Source of the DNA: an uncultured Bacteroidota bacterium
GTDB taxonomy: Bacteria > Bacteroidota > Bacteroidia > AKYH767-A > 2013-40CM-41-45
Direction of reading: 5' to 3'
DNA: 64,000 nucleotides
Assembly (NCBI GenBank): GCA_937871435.1
Contig: CALMQM010000122.1
Coordinates: 1-64,000 of the forward strand
The notes under the pieces are model-generated. The model was not told where the DNA came from and ran no database searches. It was given only the letters and a program-made list of their open reading frames with translations. Both the position numbers and the translations under genes were made by a program. Positions 33,625 through 43,792 of this stretch are shown here, in pieces. Position 1 is the stretch's first letter. Each line of letters starts with the position of its first letter.

Positions 33625-35985
33625 TTATTTATTATAGGCTTGAGTATTTGCAAAACGGTAATTGTTTTTAAAAACTGAATTTATTAAGCCCGATGATTGT
33701 TTTTCAATCGCATACACATCGCTTTCAACAGGACGAATGAGTAATTCATCTGCATAAAATCGCTGATGAGAGTGTGCGTCTTTCCGAAACCGAAGAGAAT
33801 ATTTCGCATCCGGATAAAACGCCTTGAATTGAAAACTCACTAATGACCAGTCTCCATCAATAATTTTTGACCTGGATGGAGAAATGGAAGTGATCAATGT
33901 ATCAGATGTTGTTCCCGGTTTACGGATGAGAAAATCAACATCAATCTGATTCGAAGATTCTTCGGAGTTGTTGTACCAAAAACTGAGCTCATACATTTGA
34001 CCGGAAACCAATGGCAGTTTCTGTTCATTCAACATCCTGGTTTCTTCATTTTTATTTCCTGCAAAACACCCTTTGCCATAACGGGCGTGTGATTGTTCAA
34101 GCGAATCAAAATTGTTGTAATAAAAGTAATTCCCGGTTTTTGTAAAACTGCCGGAATCCGGATGAGAAAAACCCGTCAATTCTGTCATGATGTTATGATA
34201 GACAGAATCGGATGAAGGTGTAAAGACTGAATTGTAGTCGAGACGATACAATTTAAAAGTAATGTTCTCCCAGATCAATGTCGAATGTCCCAACCAGTAA
34301 TCTTCCTGTGTGTCGGTAGGTTCCCATGTCTTCAACAAGAGAAATGGTTTTTTTGACAGAAGATCTTTTTGTATTTCCTTTTGAATGAATGGAGGTGAAA
34401 AAAACTGGACAATATTCTTTGCTTCGTGAACAGGTGTTCGTGCCGCTGAAGAAGAAAGCAATGGAATGTTACAGCTATACGAAAGTACCATAGAGCCACG
34501 CATACTTTCTTTTACATCCGGCGTGGTATACTGATCACTGCCAATGTGATAAAATGGAACCGGAATGACACATTGATATTCACTCTGAATCTTCCTCACT
34601 TCCTTTACGAGTGCAGTATAATCCGCACGAACAGAAGCCGGATTAAAATAATTGGGCGATTTGGTCAGATCACCTGCAATTGCTTTAAACTGAAACAAAC
34701 TCTCCATCATCTGCAGCGATAGAAATGCGAACAGAAAAAGGAAAGCAAAAGTTTTTTTGCCTTTGATATGCAGGGAGCGTGTCGTAAGCCATGCGACATA
34801 AAAACTACATACACCGAAAACGAAATAAAAAATCCATGCAAATCTGCCAAGCGAACGGAATTGCCGAATCAAAGGCAACACCTGAAGTAGCGGTTCACCT
34901 CCCAGTCGGAATGGTACAGCCATTGAATAAATCAATAAGACGATTCCCGCAAACAATGATATAGTCAGCCAATGAGAATGAACCGGGTGTAGAATATGTA
35001 TAAATTTTTTTCTGAACACATCACGAATTGCTCTGACGATCATAGAAATTGCAATGAGTCCGCTTGCGATTCCAATATAAGCCCATCCTTCCCAGTGGTC
35101 CTGTGCAATTCCCAATGGTGTTGTAATCAGACTGTGAAATGGATCTTTGATCGGAAGAAATACCGTCGAGAAAGTTGCAAAATGTTCAAAGAAACCTGCC
35201 GGATACAACGGTCTTCCACTATGTTGATCCATTGAAGCAACCACACTCTGAGAAATAATAAGTGGAAGAACAATCTGTAGAAGATATCCTAAAATTTTTT
35301 TCCCATTTAGTGGTGCCGTACGAAACCACGGAAGAGAATCAAAAAGTCCAAAACAAAATGTAAACGCAACGAGAATGATCGTGAAGTAGGGGTGAATGAA
35401 AAATAAGAGTGAATTCAAAATAATTAATACAACGGTAAAGCGAAGAGGTTTTTCCGTCTCTCTGTAACGTAAGATTAAATACCAGTATGCTGGTATAATG
35501 CAGGCATAGGTTAAAGTAAGATGTCCTTCGAAGCGGAAAACCTGCGGACAAAGCAGAGTGATTGCAGTTGAAGCAATGATTACATACCAATGTGGTAAAT
35601 GCAATCGTAGAAAAATGAGTGCAAGAAAATATGCGCACAATGGAAAGGAAACCAACCAAAGACAATTGAAAATTCCTACGCTGTGTTTCTCAAACCAGGG
35701 ACTCATTACTGCCAGACCTTTGACGAACGTAGTAATCAGAGTTTGTCCGTCTGTAAAAACGTGTGTCTGCCCGTACGGATAATTCATGTTTTGATATTCC
35801 GTCAGACTGCTGTCGTTTCGGATGTGCCCGCACATTACAGCATAAGTTTTAATACCATCGCCTTCACTGGTGAGCATGAAGCGGTTTGGATGAAAAATTT
35901 TTGGGGAAAGAAAAAACAGGAAAACACTCAGAACGACTGAAAAAGAAATAAGTCCCGTTCTGTTCATGGTTTGAATACTTGTCAA
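33625..35985 (-). CDS. Large polytopic membrane protein, GT-C-like, with C-terminal soluble domain
   Basis: 786 residues. About 11-12 membrane segments in ~10-440. An early loop contains LTSEGDGIKTYAVMCGHIRN and EYQNMNYPYGQTHVFTDG; another has FEGHLTLTYACIIPAYWY. Residues ~600-786 are soluble and beta-rich with SGQMYELSFWYNNSEESS and QRFYADELLIRPVE, similar in plan to the C-termini of the genes at 27023 and 31678. Likely a membrane glycosyltransferase or lipid-linked sugar enzyme. The family is not certain. Confidence 0.65.
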   Translation of the reverse strand: MTSIQTMNRTGLISFSVVLSVFLFFLSPKIFHPNRFMLTSEGDGIKTYAVMCGHIRNDSSLTEYQNMNYPYGQTHVFTDGQTLITTFVKGLAVMSPWFEKHSVGIFNCLWLVSFPLCAYFLALIFLRLHLPHWYVIIASTAITLLCPQVFRFEGHLTLTYACIIPAYWYLILRYRETEKPLRFTVVLIILNSLLFFIHPYFTIILVAFTFCFGLFDSLPWFRTAPLNGKKILGYLLQIVLPLIISQSVVASMDQHSGRPLYPAGFFEHFATFSTVFLPIKDPFHSLITTPLGIAQDHWEGWAYIGIASGLIAISMIVRAIRDVFRKKFIHILHPVHSHWLTISLFAGIVLLIYSMAVPFRLGGEPLLQVLPLIRQFRSLGRFAWIFYFVFGVCSFYVAWLTTRSLHIKGKKTFAFLFLFAFLSLQMMESLFQFKAIAGDLTKSPNYFNPASVRADYTALVKEVRKIQSEYQCVIPVPFYHIGSDQYTTPDVKESMRGSMVLSYSCNIPLLSSSAARTPVHEAKNIVQFFSPPFIQKEIQKDLLSKKPFLLLKTWEPTDTQEDYWLGHSTLIWENITFKLYRLDYNSVFTPSSDSVYHNIMTELTGFSHPDSGSFTKTGNYFYYNNFDSLEQSHARYGKGCFAGNKNEETRMLNEQKLPLVSGQMYELSFWYNNSEESSNQIDVDFLIRKPGTTSDTLITSISPSRSKIIDGDWSLVSFQFKAFYPDAKYSLRFRKDAHSHQRFYADELLIRPVESDVYAIEKQSSGLINSVFKNNYRFANTQAYNK

Positions 35986-36127
35986 TGGAACATTGAAGAA
36001 TTCTTATTTAATTCAAAGTTCGCTCGATTTTTTTAATCGGAATATATAACGGCTTCAATCTAATTTGATTCAGGATGTTGAAGCTTGAAATTAAAACACA
36101 AGATCAGCGAAAAGAATTTATATCGTT

Positions 36128-36829
36128 TTATTTTTTTCTCACCGTTCTCTGCTCAATTCTCTTCTCGTATTTTTCTCCCTGGAAGATACGGTGAATATAA
36201 ATTCCCGGTGTATGTATGTGATCAGGATCCAGACTTCCGGCCGGAACGAGTTCTTCCACTTCAGCAATGGTAATTTTTCCTGCCATCGCCATGAGTGGAT
36301 TAAAATTTCTTGCTGTTTCACGATAAATCAAATTTCCATCTGTATCTCCTTTCCATGCTTTGACAATAGCAAACGGAGCGTCAAAAGCGTATTCCATCAG
36401 GTAATCTTTACCGTTGAAATTGCGGACTTCTTTTCCAATAGCCACCTCGGTTCCAACACCGGCAGGAGTAAAAACAGCGGGCATTCCATAACCAGCGGCG
36501 AGACAGCGTGTAGCCAGTGTACCTTGTGGAATTAGTTCTACTTCCAGCTCGCCACTCAGCATTTGTCTTTCAAACTCCGCGTTTTCTCCAACATAGGATG
36601 AAACCATCTTTTTTACCTGATGATTATTCAGTAACAAGCCGAGACCAAAATCATCTACACCGGCATTATTGGAAATACACGTAAGATTTTTCACTCCGCT
36701 TTTCACAAGTGCATGAATTGAATTTTCCGGAATGCCACACAATCCAAATCCTCCAACTAACAAAGTCATTCCATTCTCAATTCCTTTGATTGCTTCCTGT
36801 GCATTTGCAACTACTTTATTCATGGTCAT
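36128..36829 (-). CDS. scoA: 3-oxoacid CoA-transferase subunit A
   Basis: Alpha subunit partner of scoB. 233 residues with the CoA-binding glycine motif [18 protein letters not shown] and [15 protein letters not shown], then [10 protein letters not shown]-like and [19 protein letters not shown] segments. The start can be the first Met or the third residue (MTMNKVV). Normally fused or overlapping with subunit B; here separated from it by three glycosyltransferase-type genes. Confidence 0.95.
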   Translation of the reverse strand: MTMNKVVANAQEAIKGIENGMTLLVGGFGLCGIPENSIHALVKSGVKNLTCISNNAGVDDFGLGLLLNNHQVKKMVSSYVGENAEFERQMLSGELEVELIPQGTLATRCLAAGYGMPAVFTPAGVGTEVAIGKEVRNFNGKDYLMEYAFDAPFAIVKAWKGDTDGNLIYRETARNFNPLMAMAGKITIAEVEELVPAGSLDPDHIHTPGIYIHRIFQGEKYEKRIEQRTVRKK

Positions 36830-36901
36830 GAAATTTTACATATTCAATTTTGTATTCCCGTAAACAAAATCCGGGTGGATAATTTTCAATCGGAAAGATT
36901 C

Positions 36902-39121
36902 TCAGAATCCGGTTTCTTTATCAAACGGCGATGATCTCTCTTCTCCGGGTTGTTTGTATTTGTCGCAATTCAATTCGACGCTGAGTGGTTCTTTCGGAGC
37001 TTCGAAATCACCTTTGGAAACATTCAGTTCTTTATCGGCATAAACTTTTTGCATGTACAATGCCCAGATAGGCATTGCAGTTCGTGCTCCTTGTCCGAGA
37101 TCAAGAGAGCGGAAATGCACAGATCTATCTTCAGCTCCAACCCAACAACCAGAAACGAGTTCCGGTGTGATTCCCATGAACCAACCGTCACTCTGATTTT
37201 GCGTAGTTCCGGTTTTTCCTGCAATCGGATTGCTGAATTTATACTGGCCACGCAAACGAGCGCCTGTTCCAAATTGTACCACACCTTGCATCAGATTGAG
37301 CATAAGGTAGGCGGTTTCTTCGCTGATGGCTTCCACTTTTCTCGGAACAAATTCCTGTAACACGTTTCCATTTTTGTCTTCAATCCGTGTGAGATAAGTA
37401 GGTTCAGTCCACACGCCTTTGTTTGCAAATGCGGAATAAGCTCCCACCATTTCATATACAGAAACGTCTGCAGTACCAAGACAAATAGATGGCACAGCAG
37501 GCAGGTCGCTGGAGATACCCATTCGGTGTGCGACTTCGATCAAAGCCTGTGGACCGAATTGTTTCATAAGGTAGGCGGAAATGGTATTTACAGATTCTGC
37601 CAGCCCTTGTTTCAAAGTGAGGATCCCGCCGTATTTACCGTCGGAATTCTCAGGAGACCATGGTGGTTGTCCGCCGGGCAATTCAATCGTTACACGAACA
37701 TTCGGAACTTTATAACAAGGTGAATATCCTTCCTGCATCGCCAGTGTGTAGAGGAAAGGTTTGAATGTAGATCCGACCTGCCGCTTTCCTTCCTTTACGT
37801 GATCGTATTTGAAAAAGCGGTAATCATTTCCACCAACCCATGCACGAATGAAACCTGTTTGTGGTTCCATCGACATGAATCCACATTGCAATATCTTCTT
37901 GTAATACTTGATGCTATCCATGGGAGAAAGAGTCGTATCAATAGGGCCCTTCCAGCTGAACAAAGTCATTTTTGTTTTGGTAGCAAATGCTTTTTTAATG
38001 TCTTTCTCACTCGCCTTTGCCGCCTTCATCGCGATATATCTGTCGGAACGTTTCATTCCTTCGGTGAGCACTTCTTTGTGCTCTTCCCAGGGATCTCTTC
38101 CTTTCCAATGATCCGTAAATTTTTTCTGCAGCTCGGTCATGTGCTCCTTCATCGCATCCTCCGCGTATTTCTGCATACGAGAATCGATGGTGGTGTAAAT
38201 TCTCAGACCGTCATTGTACAAATTGTAGGGTTTTCCGGTAGAATTGTTGATGTGCTCCTTGCACCATTTCAACATATCTGTCCTTAGTGATTCCCTGAAA
38301 TAAGTCGCCAATCCAAAATTGTGGTCATCTACCTGATAATTTAATTTGATGGGCAATGCTTTGATGGAATCAAATTGTTCCTCAGTAAGAAAATTATATT
38401 TCATCATTTGTCCGAGCACCACATTTCTTCTGGCAAGAGAATTTTTCGGATTGCGGACCGGACTGTACATTGTTGGAGCTTTCAACAAACCCACCAGCAC
38501 GGCTGATTCCTGAATGTTCAGAGAATCGGGAGTCTGATTGAAATATGTTCTGGCCGCAGATTTTATTCCAAAAGCATTGCTGCTGAATTCGACCGTGTTG
38601 AGATACATGGCCATGATTTCTTCTTTGGTGTATTGTTGTTCCAGTCGAACAGCAATAATCCACTCTTGAATTTTTTGAATGATCCGTTCAATCTTTGACC
38701 CTGGCTTTTCGTGAAAGAGATTTTTCGCGAGCTGTTGTGTAATAGTACTTCCACCGCCGGATTTTCCCGCTCCGGCAATTGCCCTCAGCAGTCCCCGGAT
38801 ATCCACACCGCTGTGTTCTTCAAAACGGATATCTTCCGTTGCCTTCAAGGCGTTGATCACATTGGGAGAAAGCTCGTAATAATGTACGTTGGTTCGGTTT
38901 TGTGTGTAATATTTTCCAAGTACCACCTGATCAGTGGAAATAATCTCAGCAGCGAGGTTGCTTTGCGGATTCTCAAGTTCCTCAAAAGTTGGAAGCTCTT
39001 CCCCGATCCATCCTTTGGATGCGAAATAAATTACACAGGATAAAACCAGTAATGGAGAAAAAACAATCAGCCACAGAATAATAACAAGCTTCCTGAAATT
39101 CTTTTTGGTGGATTTTGGCAT
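36902..39121 (-). CDS. Class A penicillin-binding protein (PBP1A-like)
   Basis: Bifunctional peptidoglycan polymerase. 739 residues: an N-terminal membrane anchor (~12-33), GT51 transglycosylase (~60-230) with ATEDIRFEEHSGVDIRG and GGSTITQQLAKNL, then the transpeptidase domain with SxxK as RQVGSTFKPFLYT, SxN as ESVNTISAYL and KTG as IAGKTGTTQNQSDGW. Acts at the periplasmic face of the inner membrane. TACTTTTA, close to the -7 box, lies upstream on the minus strand. Confidence 0.96.
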   Translation of the reverse strand: MPKSTKKNFRKLVIILWLIVFSPLLVLSCVIYFASKGWIGEELPTFEELENPQSNLAAEIISTDQVVLGKYYTQNRTNVHYYELSPNVINALKATEDIRFEEHSGVDIRGLLRAIAGAGKSGGGSTITQQLAKNLFHEKPGSKIERIIQKIQEWIIAVRLEQQYTKEEIMAMYLNTVEFSSNAFGIKSAARTYFNQTPDSLNIQESAVLVGLLKAPTMYSPVRNPKNSLARRNVVLGQMMKYNFLTEEQFDSIKALPIKLNYQVDDHNFGLATYFRESLRTDMLKWCKEHINNSTGKPYNLYNDGLRIYTTIDSRMQKYAEDAMKEHMTELQKKFTDHWKGRDPWEEHKEVLTEGMKRSDRYIAMKAAKASEKDIKKAFATKTKMTLFSWKGPIDTTLSPMDSIKYYKKILQCGFMSMEPQTGFIRAWVGGNDYRFFKYDHVKEGKRQVGSTFKPFLYTLAMQEGYSPCYKVPNVRVTIELPGGQPPWSPENSDGKYGGILTLKQGLAESVNTISAYLMKQFGPQALIEVAHRMGISSDLPAVPSICLGTADVSVYEMVGAYSAFANKGVWTEPTYLTRIEDKNGNVLQEFVPRKVEAISEETAYLMLNLMQGVVQFGTGARLRGQYKFSNPIAGKTGTTQNQSDGWFMGITPELVSGCWVGAEDRSVHFRSLDLGQGARTAMPIWALYMQKVYADKELNVSKGDFEAPKEPLSVELNCDKYKQPGEERSSPFDKETGF

Positions 39122-39283
39122 ACGATTCTCTGGTTCCCGGAGGGATAAAAGTACTAAAATTTGATGCTTCAGGAACCCGTTTCAGGTATTGTTGAATCGA
39201 TTTTCTAACAGTGTTTTTTACATTTCTCTCAACGGCAAACCGGGGAATTCATTGTGTCCGACCACTATAAAATCCGGTTAAAA

Positions 39284-39317
39284 AAAAGCGCAGGTAAAAA
39301 TTCTTACCTGCGCTTTT
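39284..39317 (-). terminator. Strong Rho-independent terminator after the M16 pair
   Basis: A perfect 14-bp stem: AAAAGCGCAGGTAA (39284-39297) with TTACCTGCGCTTTT (39304-39317) and a 6-base loop. Read on the minus strand it ends in a U-run (39287 down to 39281) and lies 55 bases after the stop of the M16 gene at 39372. Confidence 0.9.
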
Positions 39318-39371
39318 CAGAGATGAATGAATGCTCAAACATTCATAATTCAGACGATTGTTTTCTTTTGA

Positions 39372-40937
39372 TTATTTTTTATTGCTAAAAGTATTGTCTG
39401 ACTCAATAATCCTTACCTGAACTACAGGAATTGGGAATGTGGATACTTCCTTATCATCAGCTTTGATTTCTTCGGTAACAGAAGATTGCATCGCGGGAGA
39501 ATATACCATAGGAGAAATGGAACCGGACTCAAGACCTGTTTTTAAACCATCCACTTCACTCTTGTCTGTAACCATCACAATATCCATTTTGCCAAGGATA
39601 AAGTATTTCTTGATAGCGGCATTCACATCTTCAAGCTTCAGGCGGGTAAGCTCACGACCCAATTCAGTTATCCAGTCGGTGCGACCATAAAATTTAGAAT
39701 CCATCATGAAGCCAAGTTTTTTATTTGTATTTTCTACATAGAGTTTGGTATAACTCATAAGGAAATTTCTTGTTTCCTCAAACTGCTCATTGGTTAAACC
39801 TTGCGATACCAAATTCGAATATTCACGCAATGCCATACGCAAAGCAAACCGGGCATGTCCTTCTTTTAGAGAATCAAGTCCAGGGTATTGCGACTTCAGG
39901 CTTTTTGCGGTTTGTACCGGACGCAGCCAGATGCTGAAGTAATTCATGTGTCGTGGGGTTCCCGGAACAGGCAGCATATTGCCTCCACCGTTTTCATACC
40001 ATTCGATGTAAGAGTAGTCGCCATAGTTCATCGAACGCTGTTCACGGATCTTCTGATACAGTCGGGAATAGGATTTACGGTGTTCTCCTAACCAGGAATT
40101 GGCAACCATTAACGCGGCGAAATCCGGAGACTCACGTGTGATGTCCATCGGAAATCCTGCAGAAATCGCAGTCCCAATCGCGTTATCTTTTGAAACGATG
40201 TCAACATAGATTCCTGCCGGTGCTTCAGCTTTTGTCAGTTCCGGTATAGGAGCCGGTTCCTGAGGGAGCACAGAAAAGTCTTTTGTTAAGTTGACAATCA
40301 TTTCATTGGAATAATCACCGGCAATACCAATGATCAGGTTATTGCGGGTAAATGCTTTGCGGTATTGAGCCATCACATCTTCCCGTGTAATGGTGGCAAG
40401 AGATGCGGAGGTTCCTTGTGTCAGATGCTCATATGGTGTTCCACGGAAAATCATCGCTTCAAGTAACTTTTTTCCATACTCTTCATCCGATGACTGTCGA
40501 ATCACTTCATCAACATAATTTTTTTGGTTGGAAAGTGTACGTTGAAAATCTTCTTCAGCGAATGCAGGATGCAATAGTTTTTGAAGAATGATAGCGTAGA
40601 AATCGTTGTAATAATCAGAAGGAACTTCAAAAGAGAAAGTACTTACTTCCTTGTCAGTGAAACAATTCATGCGCGCGGCCCAGGGGAAAATCATTTTCTG
40701 AATTTCCGTAGCTGTGTATTTTTCAGTACCGCCATCCATCATGATGTCAGCAGTGAGATAGGTCAAACCTTCTTTGCCAACCGGATCAGCGATGGATCCG
40801 TTGCGAAACATGAACTTGAGGACAATCTTTCCTGAATTCGCCTGTTTCAATTCTACAAATTCCTGCGCGTATCCTGTACCGGCAGCAACTGCCATCAACA
40901 GAAGAAGGGAGGAGCAAAATATTTTGATTGATTTCAT
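39372..40937 (-). CDS. M16 family peptidase, non-catalytic subunit
   Basis: 521 residues with a signal peptide (to ~24; GTGYAQ). It has the M16 fold in two homologous halves, but where the zinc motif HxxEH should be it reads GLTYLTADIMMDGG, so it has lost the metal site. Such proteins pair with an active M16 subunit, as in mitochondrial processing peptidase-like or PqqL-type periplasmic proteases. The active partner is directly upstream (40977) on the same strand, 39 bases away. The pair is terminated by the hairpin at 39284. Confidence 0.92.
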   Translation of the reverse strand: MKSIKIFCSSLLLLMAVAAGTGYAQEFVELKQANSGKIVLKFMFRNGSIADPVGKEGLTYLTADIMMDGGTEKYTATEIQKMIFPWAARMNCFTDKEVSTFSFEVPSDYYNDFYAIILQKLLHPAFAEEDFQRTLSNQKNYVDEVIRQSSDEEYGKKLLEAMIFRGTPYEHLTQGTSASLATITREDVMAQYRKAFTRNNLIIGIAGDYSNEMIVNLTKDFSVLPQEPAPIPELTKAEAPAGIYVDIVSKDNAIGTAISAGFPMDITRESPDFAALMVANSWLGEHRKSYSRLYQKIREQRSMNYGDYSYIEWYENGGGNMLPVPGTPRHMNYFSIWLRPVQTAKSLKSQYPGLDSLKEGHARFALRMALREYSNLVSQGLTNEQFEETRNFLMSYTKLYVENTNKKLGFMMDSKFYGRTDWITELGRELTRLKLEDVNAAIKKYFILGKMDIVMVTDKSEVDGLKTGLESGSISPMVYSPAMQSSVTEEIKADDKEVSTFPIPVVQVRIIESDNTFSNKK

Positions 40938-40976
40938 TGGGTCGTTTGAATTAAATGTGTTGTGTTGAGATGAAAA

Positions 40977-42479
40977 TTACTTCAGGTTTTCCTTGCTGTT
41001 CGGAGAAATGGTACCGATAGTAAGCCTGTCTGAACGAAAATACTTCTTCGCAACATTCATGATATCCTGAGCAGTCACTTTGTCGTACATTCCATAGTAA
41101 TTATTCAAAGACTCAGGATTCCCGGTAAGCCAGGTGAAGGAACTCAGCGATTGAGCTATAGCAGACGGGTTGTCGATCGACATCCGGAAACTGTTTTTCA
41201 AATTCAGTTTTGCTGCTTTCAACAATTCAGTGTCTACAGCTTTCGTTCCTGCTTCAACAAGTGTGCGCATGATCTCCTCTTTTACCATTTTGAATGCAGT
41301 AGTGTCAACAAGTGAAGCATCAATCGAAATCAGGAAAGGATCACGAGTATTACTTACACCTCCGTCGATTGATCTTGCTTTCTGCTCTTTCATCACCAGT
41401 TTGTTATACAGATCAGAAGTCTCTGAAAAGTAAATAGAGAACAATACATCCAATGCAGGTAAATCAATAGCTGCATCATTGTGTGCAGGTCCTTTGTAAT
41501 TCAGACTGAGGAAAGGAGGGAAGCCCGGCTTTTGTAAATGTGTATACCGTGTTTGAGTTTGTACAGGTTCAACAGGGATGGAAGAAGAGTAATTTCCTTT
41601 TTTCCAGCTACCGAAATATTTTTGAGCCAGTTGGTTGACTTCACCCGGCTTCGCATCACCTACAACAATGATTGTACAGTATTCCGGACGATAGTAACGA
41701 TTGAAAAATAATCTGGAATAATCATATTGATTGGGCATGTCCACTACATCCTCCCAGAATCCCATCGTCGTATGTTTGTACGTGTGGTTGCTGAACGCGG
41801 TATTCTGAATCATCTCATTCAGTTTCGTGTATGGATTGGATGAGTTTTTTGTATATTCACCTTTCACAGCACCTGCTTCAGTTTTAAAATCCTCAATGGA
41901 ATAATCAAGATTCATGAAACGATCACTTTCAAGATCGAACATGGTTTCCAGTTTTTCAGAAGAACCGGTCATGTGGTACAACGTTCTGTCAAGACTGGTA
42001 TTTGCATTGGCAGACGCTCCGGTGGATTTAAGAATTGAACTGTATTTATCTTTTGAATATTTCTTCGTACCGCGAAACATCATGTGTTCAAAGAAATGTG
42101 CAAAGCCCGTTTTGCCGGATTCAATTTCATTGCGGGAACCCACACGAACAACTATATAAAAAGAAGCAACTCCTTTGCTGTCGTAAGGAACTGTCACCAC
42201 GTTCAATCCATTATCCAGTTTTTTCTGATAAATAGGATACGGAAGAATTTTATCTTTCTGCTGGAGCGGTTCCTGCCGGATCTCAAGTGATTTTTGAGGG
42301 ATGGCACCAGCAGGTTTTACTTGTGAAGACGTACCCGGATGTGCATTCACAGGCATAGCTTGCTTTGGTTTCGGTTTTGGTTTGCTTTGACTGGTCTGTG
42401 CCTGGATAACAGCAACAGACGAGAACAGGAAAAGCCCTGTAAACAAGGCTGCGATGATTTTTTTCATAGTCATATTCAT
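40977..42479 (-). CDS. M16 family peptidase, zinc-dependent catalytic subunit
   Basis: 500 residues. Signal peptide ~5-28, then a Pro/Lys/Gln-rich linker (~29-75). The inverted zinc motif HxxEH is present as GFAHFFEHMMFRG, and the downstream ligand Glu is in TEAGAVKGEYTKN. The C-terminal half is a non-catalytic M16 repeat (QKARSIDGGVSNTRDP). Forms a periplasmic heterodimer with the next gene by inference. The start may be the first Met or the MKK five residues on. Confidence 0.94.
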   Translation of the reverse strand: MNMTMKKIIAALFTGLFLFSSVAVIQAQTSQSKPKPKPKQAMPVNAHPGTSSQVKPAGAIPQKSLEIRQEPLQQKDKILPYPIYQKKLDNGLNVVTVPYDSKGVASFYIVVRVGSRNEIESGKTGFAHFFEHMMFRGTKKYSKDKYSSILKSTGASANANTSLDRTLYHMTGSSEKLETMFDLESDRFMNLDYSIEDFKTEAGAVKGEYTKNSSNPYTKLNEMIQNTAFSNHTYKHTTMGFWEDVVDMPNQYDYSRLFFNRYYRPEYCTIIVVGDAKPGEVNQLAQKYFGSWKKGNYSSSIPVEPVQTQTRYTHLQKPGFPPFLSLNYKGPAHNDAAIDLPALDVLFSIYFSETSDLYNKLVMKEQKARSIDGGVSNTRDPFLISIDASLVDTTAFKMVKEEIMRTLVEAGTKAVDTELLKAAKLNLKNSFRMSIDNPSAIAQSLSSFTWLTGNPESLNNYYGMYDKVTAQDIMNVAKKYFRSDRLTIGTISPNSKENLK

Positions 42480-42708
42480 GTGTCTGCGAAGTTAGGATTT
42501 TCATCATGGAAATAACATTCTACCGGAAGCAAACATCCTTTTCAAAATGACAGATCAGCTGTATCTTCTTCAATCTGAACACTTCAGCAAAAATTCAAAC
42601 AAAATTCAGTCGGGAAATTTAAGATACAATAACAATTACATCTTTGGCTTCATCTGCTGAAATCAATATTTTTTCCGGCATTGCGTTCAAATCAGGTAGC
42701 TTTACACA

Positions 42709-43200
42709 ATGCGAATTCTATTGCTTTTACTTTTCATATCCTCATCTCTTTCCGCACAAAAGATCTCTTCTGCTGTGCAGGCAAGAACAGATATTATGAA
42801 TCTGTTACAGGAAAGAAAAGTGTTGTTTGATGAATATACAGCTTCGCTCCGGGAAAGAAGCGGGATCTTCGGACAACGTACCAAAACGGATCTGAGGGAA
42901 AGCCAGGCTAAATTACAGGAGATCGTTGATGCCGATAACCGAATCATTAGTGCATTGAACCGAATGTTGGATTACAAGAATTTTGAAAAACTAAACCTCA
43001 CCTACAGCGCGAACAGTAACGAAGACCGCATTCAGAGTTTACAACAATTGTCGGATACATTAAACAAACAGGTGGAAACTCTTCGCTCTGAAAACAAAAA
43101 ATTAATTTCAGATGCCCGCAAATCGGATTTTTATTTTTTTCTCCTGATTATGATCCTGATCGGGATTGCTGCTCGTTGGTATTACCTTCGAAGAAAATAA
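42709..43200 (+). CDS. Exported coiled-coil protein with C-terminal membrane helix
   Basis: 163 residues. A signal peptide (~1-16; LLFISSSLSAQ), a long helical region with heptad-like spacing (~20-130; QLSDTLNKQVETLRSENKKL) and a C-terminal helix (~138-157) followed by the basic end RRK. It looks like an adhesion- or envelope-type membrane-tethered coiled coil. I do not recognise a family. TAGCTTTA close to the -7 box precedes the ATG. Confidence 0.7.
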   Translation: MRILLLLLFISSSLSAQKISSAVQARTDIMNLLQERKVLFDEYTASLRERSGIFGQRTKTDLRESQAKLQEIVDADNRIISALNRMLDYKNFEKLNLTYSANSNEDRIQSLQQLSDTLNKQVETLRSENKKLISDARKSDFYFFLLIMILIGIAARWYYLRRK

Positions 43201-43208
43201 AAGAAAAA

Positions 43209-43236
43209 TTTCTTTTCGCGTTGGTTAGAAAAGAAA
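43209..43236. terminator. Bidirectional hairpin between convergent genes
   Basis: TTTCTTTTC (43209-43217) pairs with GAAAAGAAA (43228-43236) across a 10-base loop, in the 55-base gap between the stops of the coiled-coil gene and gldH. The stem is AT-rich, so it is a weak terminator candidate. Confidence 0.45.
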
Positions 43237-43255
43237 TCCGAAATTTATTGATCCT

Positions 43256-43723
43256 TTAATTTGCTTTTTCGATACGCACTCCTGCATCCATAATCTGTGG
43301 AAGAATGGGAACACGCATTGCCTGTTGCAAATCGAATTTATAAATGCCGGCTTGAGGAAAATGAAAATTCTTCTTGAATAGAATCCGGTTGTCCCAAATG
43401 TCTCCCAATCCTTCTCCAAGCCATTTGCCTCTTTCATCAGCAAGAATCAATTCGATTGTGTCTCTCTCCATCTCTCCTTTTGGAGTGGTAGTGGTAAAAA
43501 ACACAAAGAGATTCCTGAACTGATAGCCACCCGCATTCCTGACATTGATATAAATATTATGTGGAGTGGCTGTGTCTTCGATGCTTGTTTCAAGATGTAC
43601 AATATTCCCTTCTTCCCAGTGATTGTCGGGCAAGGAAATATTTTTTTCGAAAACAACTTTGCTGTCACAGGAGCTGAGTAAACCTGCAATGCTCAGGATT
43701 ATCACCGGAAAAATCAGCATCCG
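43256..43723 (-). CDS. gldH: Gliding motility lipoprotein GldH
   Basis: 156 residues from MLIFPVIILSIAGLLSSCDS, which gives a proper lipoprotein signal with Cys 19. The frame is open for 20 more codons upstream (to 43783). GldH-type features are FEKNISLPDNHWEEGNIVHL, FRNLFVFFTTTTPKGEMERD, GEGLGDIWDNRILFKKN and QAMRVPILPQIMDAGVRI. GldH is required for gliding and type IX secretion in Flavobacterium johnsoniae. Neighbour ricT is 10 bases from the longest frame, a linkage typical of Bacteroidota. Confidence 0.88.
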   Translation of the reverse strand, partial: RMLIFPVIILSIAGLLSSCDSKVVFEKNISLPDNHWEEGNIVHLETSIEDTATPHNIYINVRNAGGYQFRNLFVFFTTTTPKGEMERDTIELILADERGKWLGEGLGDIWDNRILFKKNFHFPQAGIYKFDLQQAMRVPILPQIMDAGVRIEKAN

Positions 43724-43792
43724 GTAATTATTCCCTACAAAATGCAATGAAAGCATGCGACGAAAGAAAGAGTTTGTTTGCATGATCAGATT

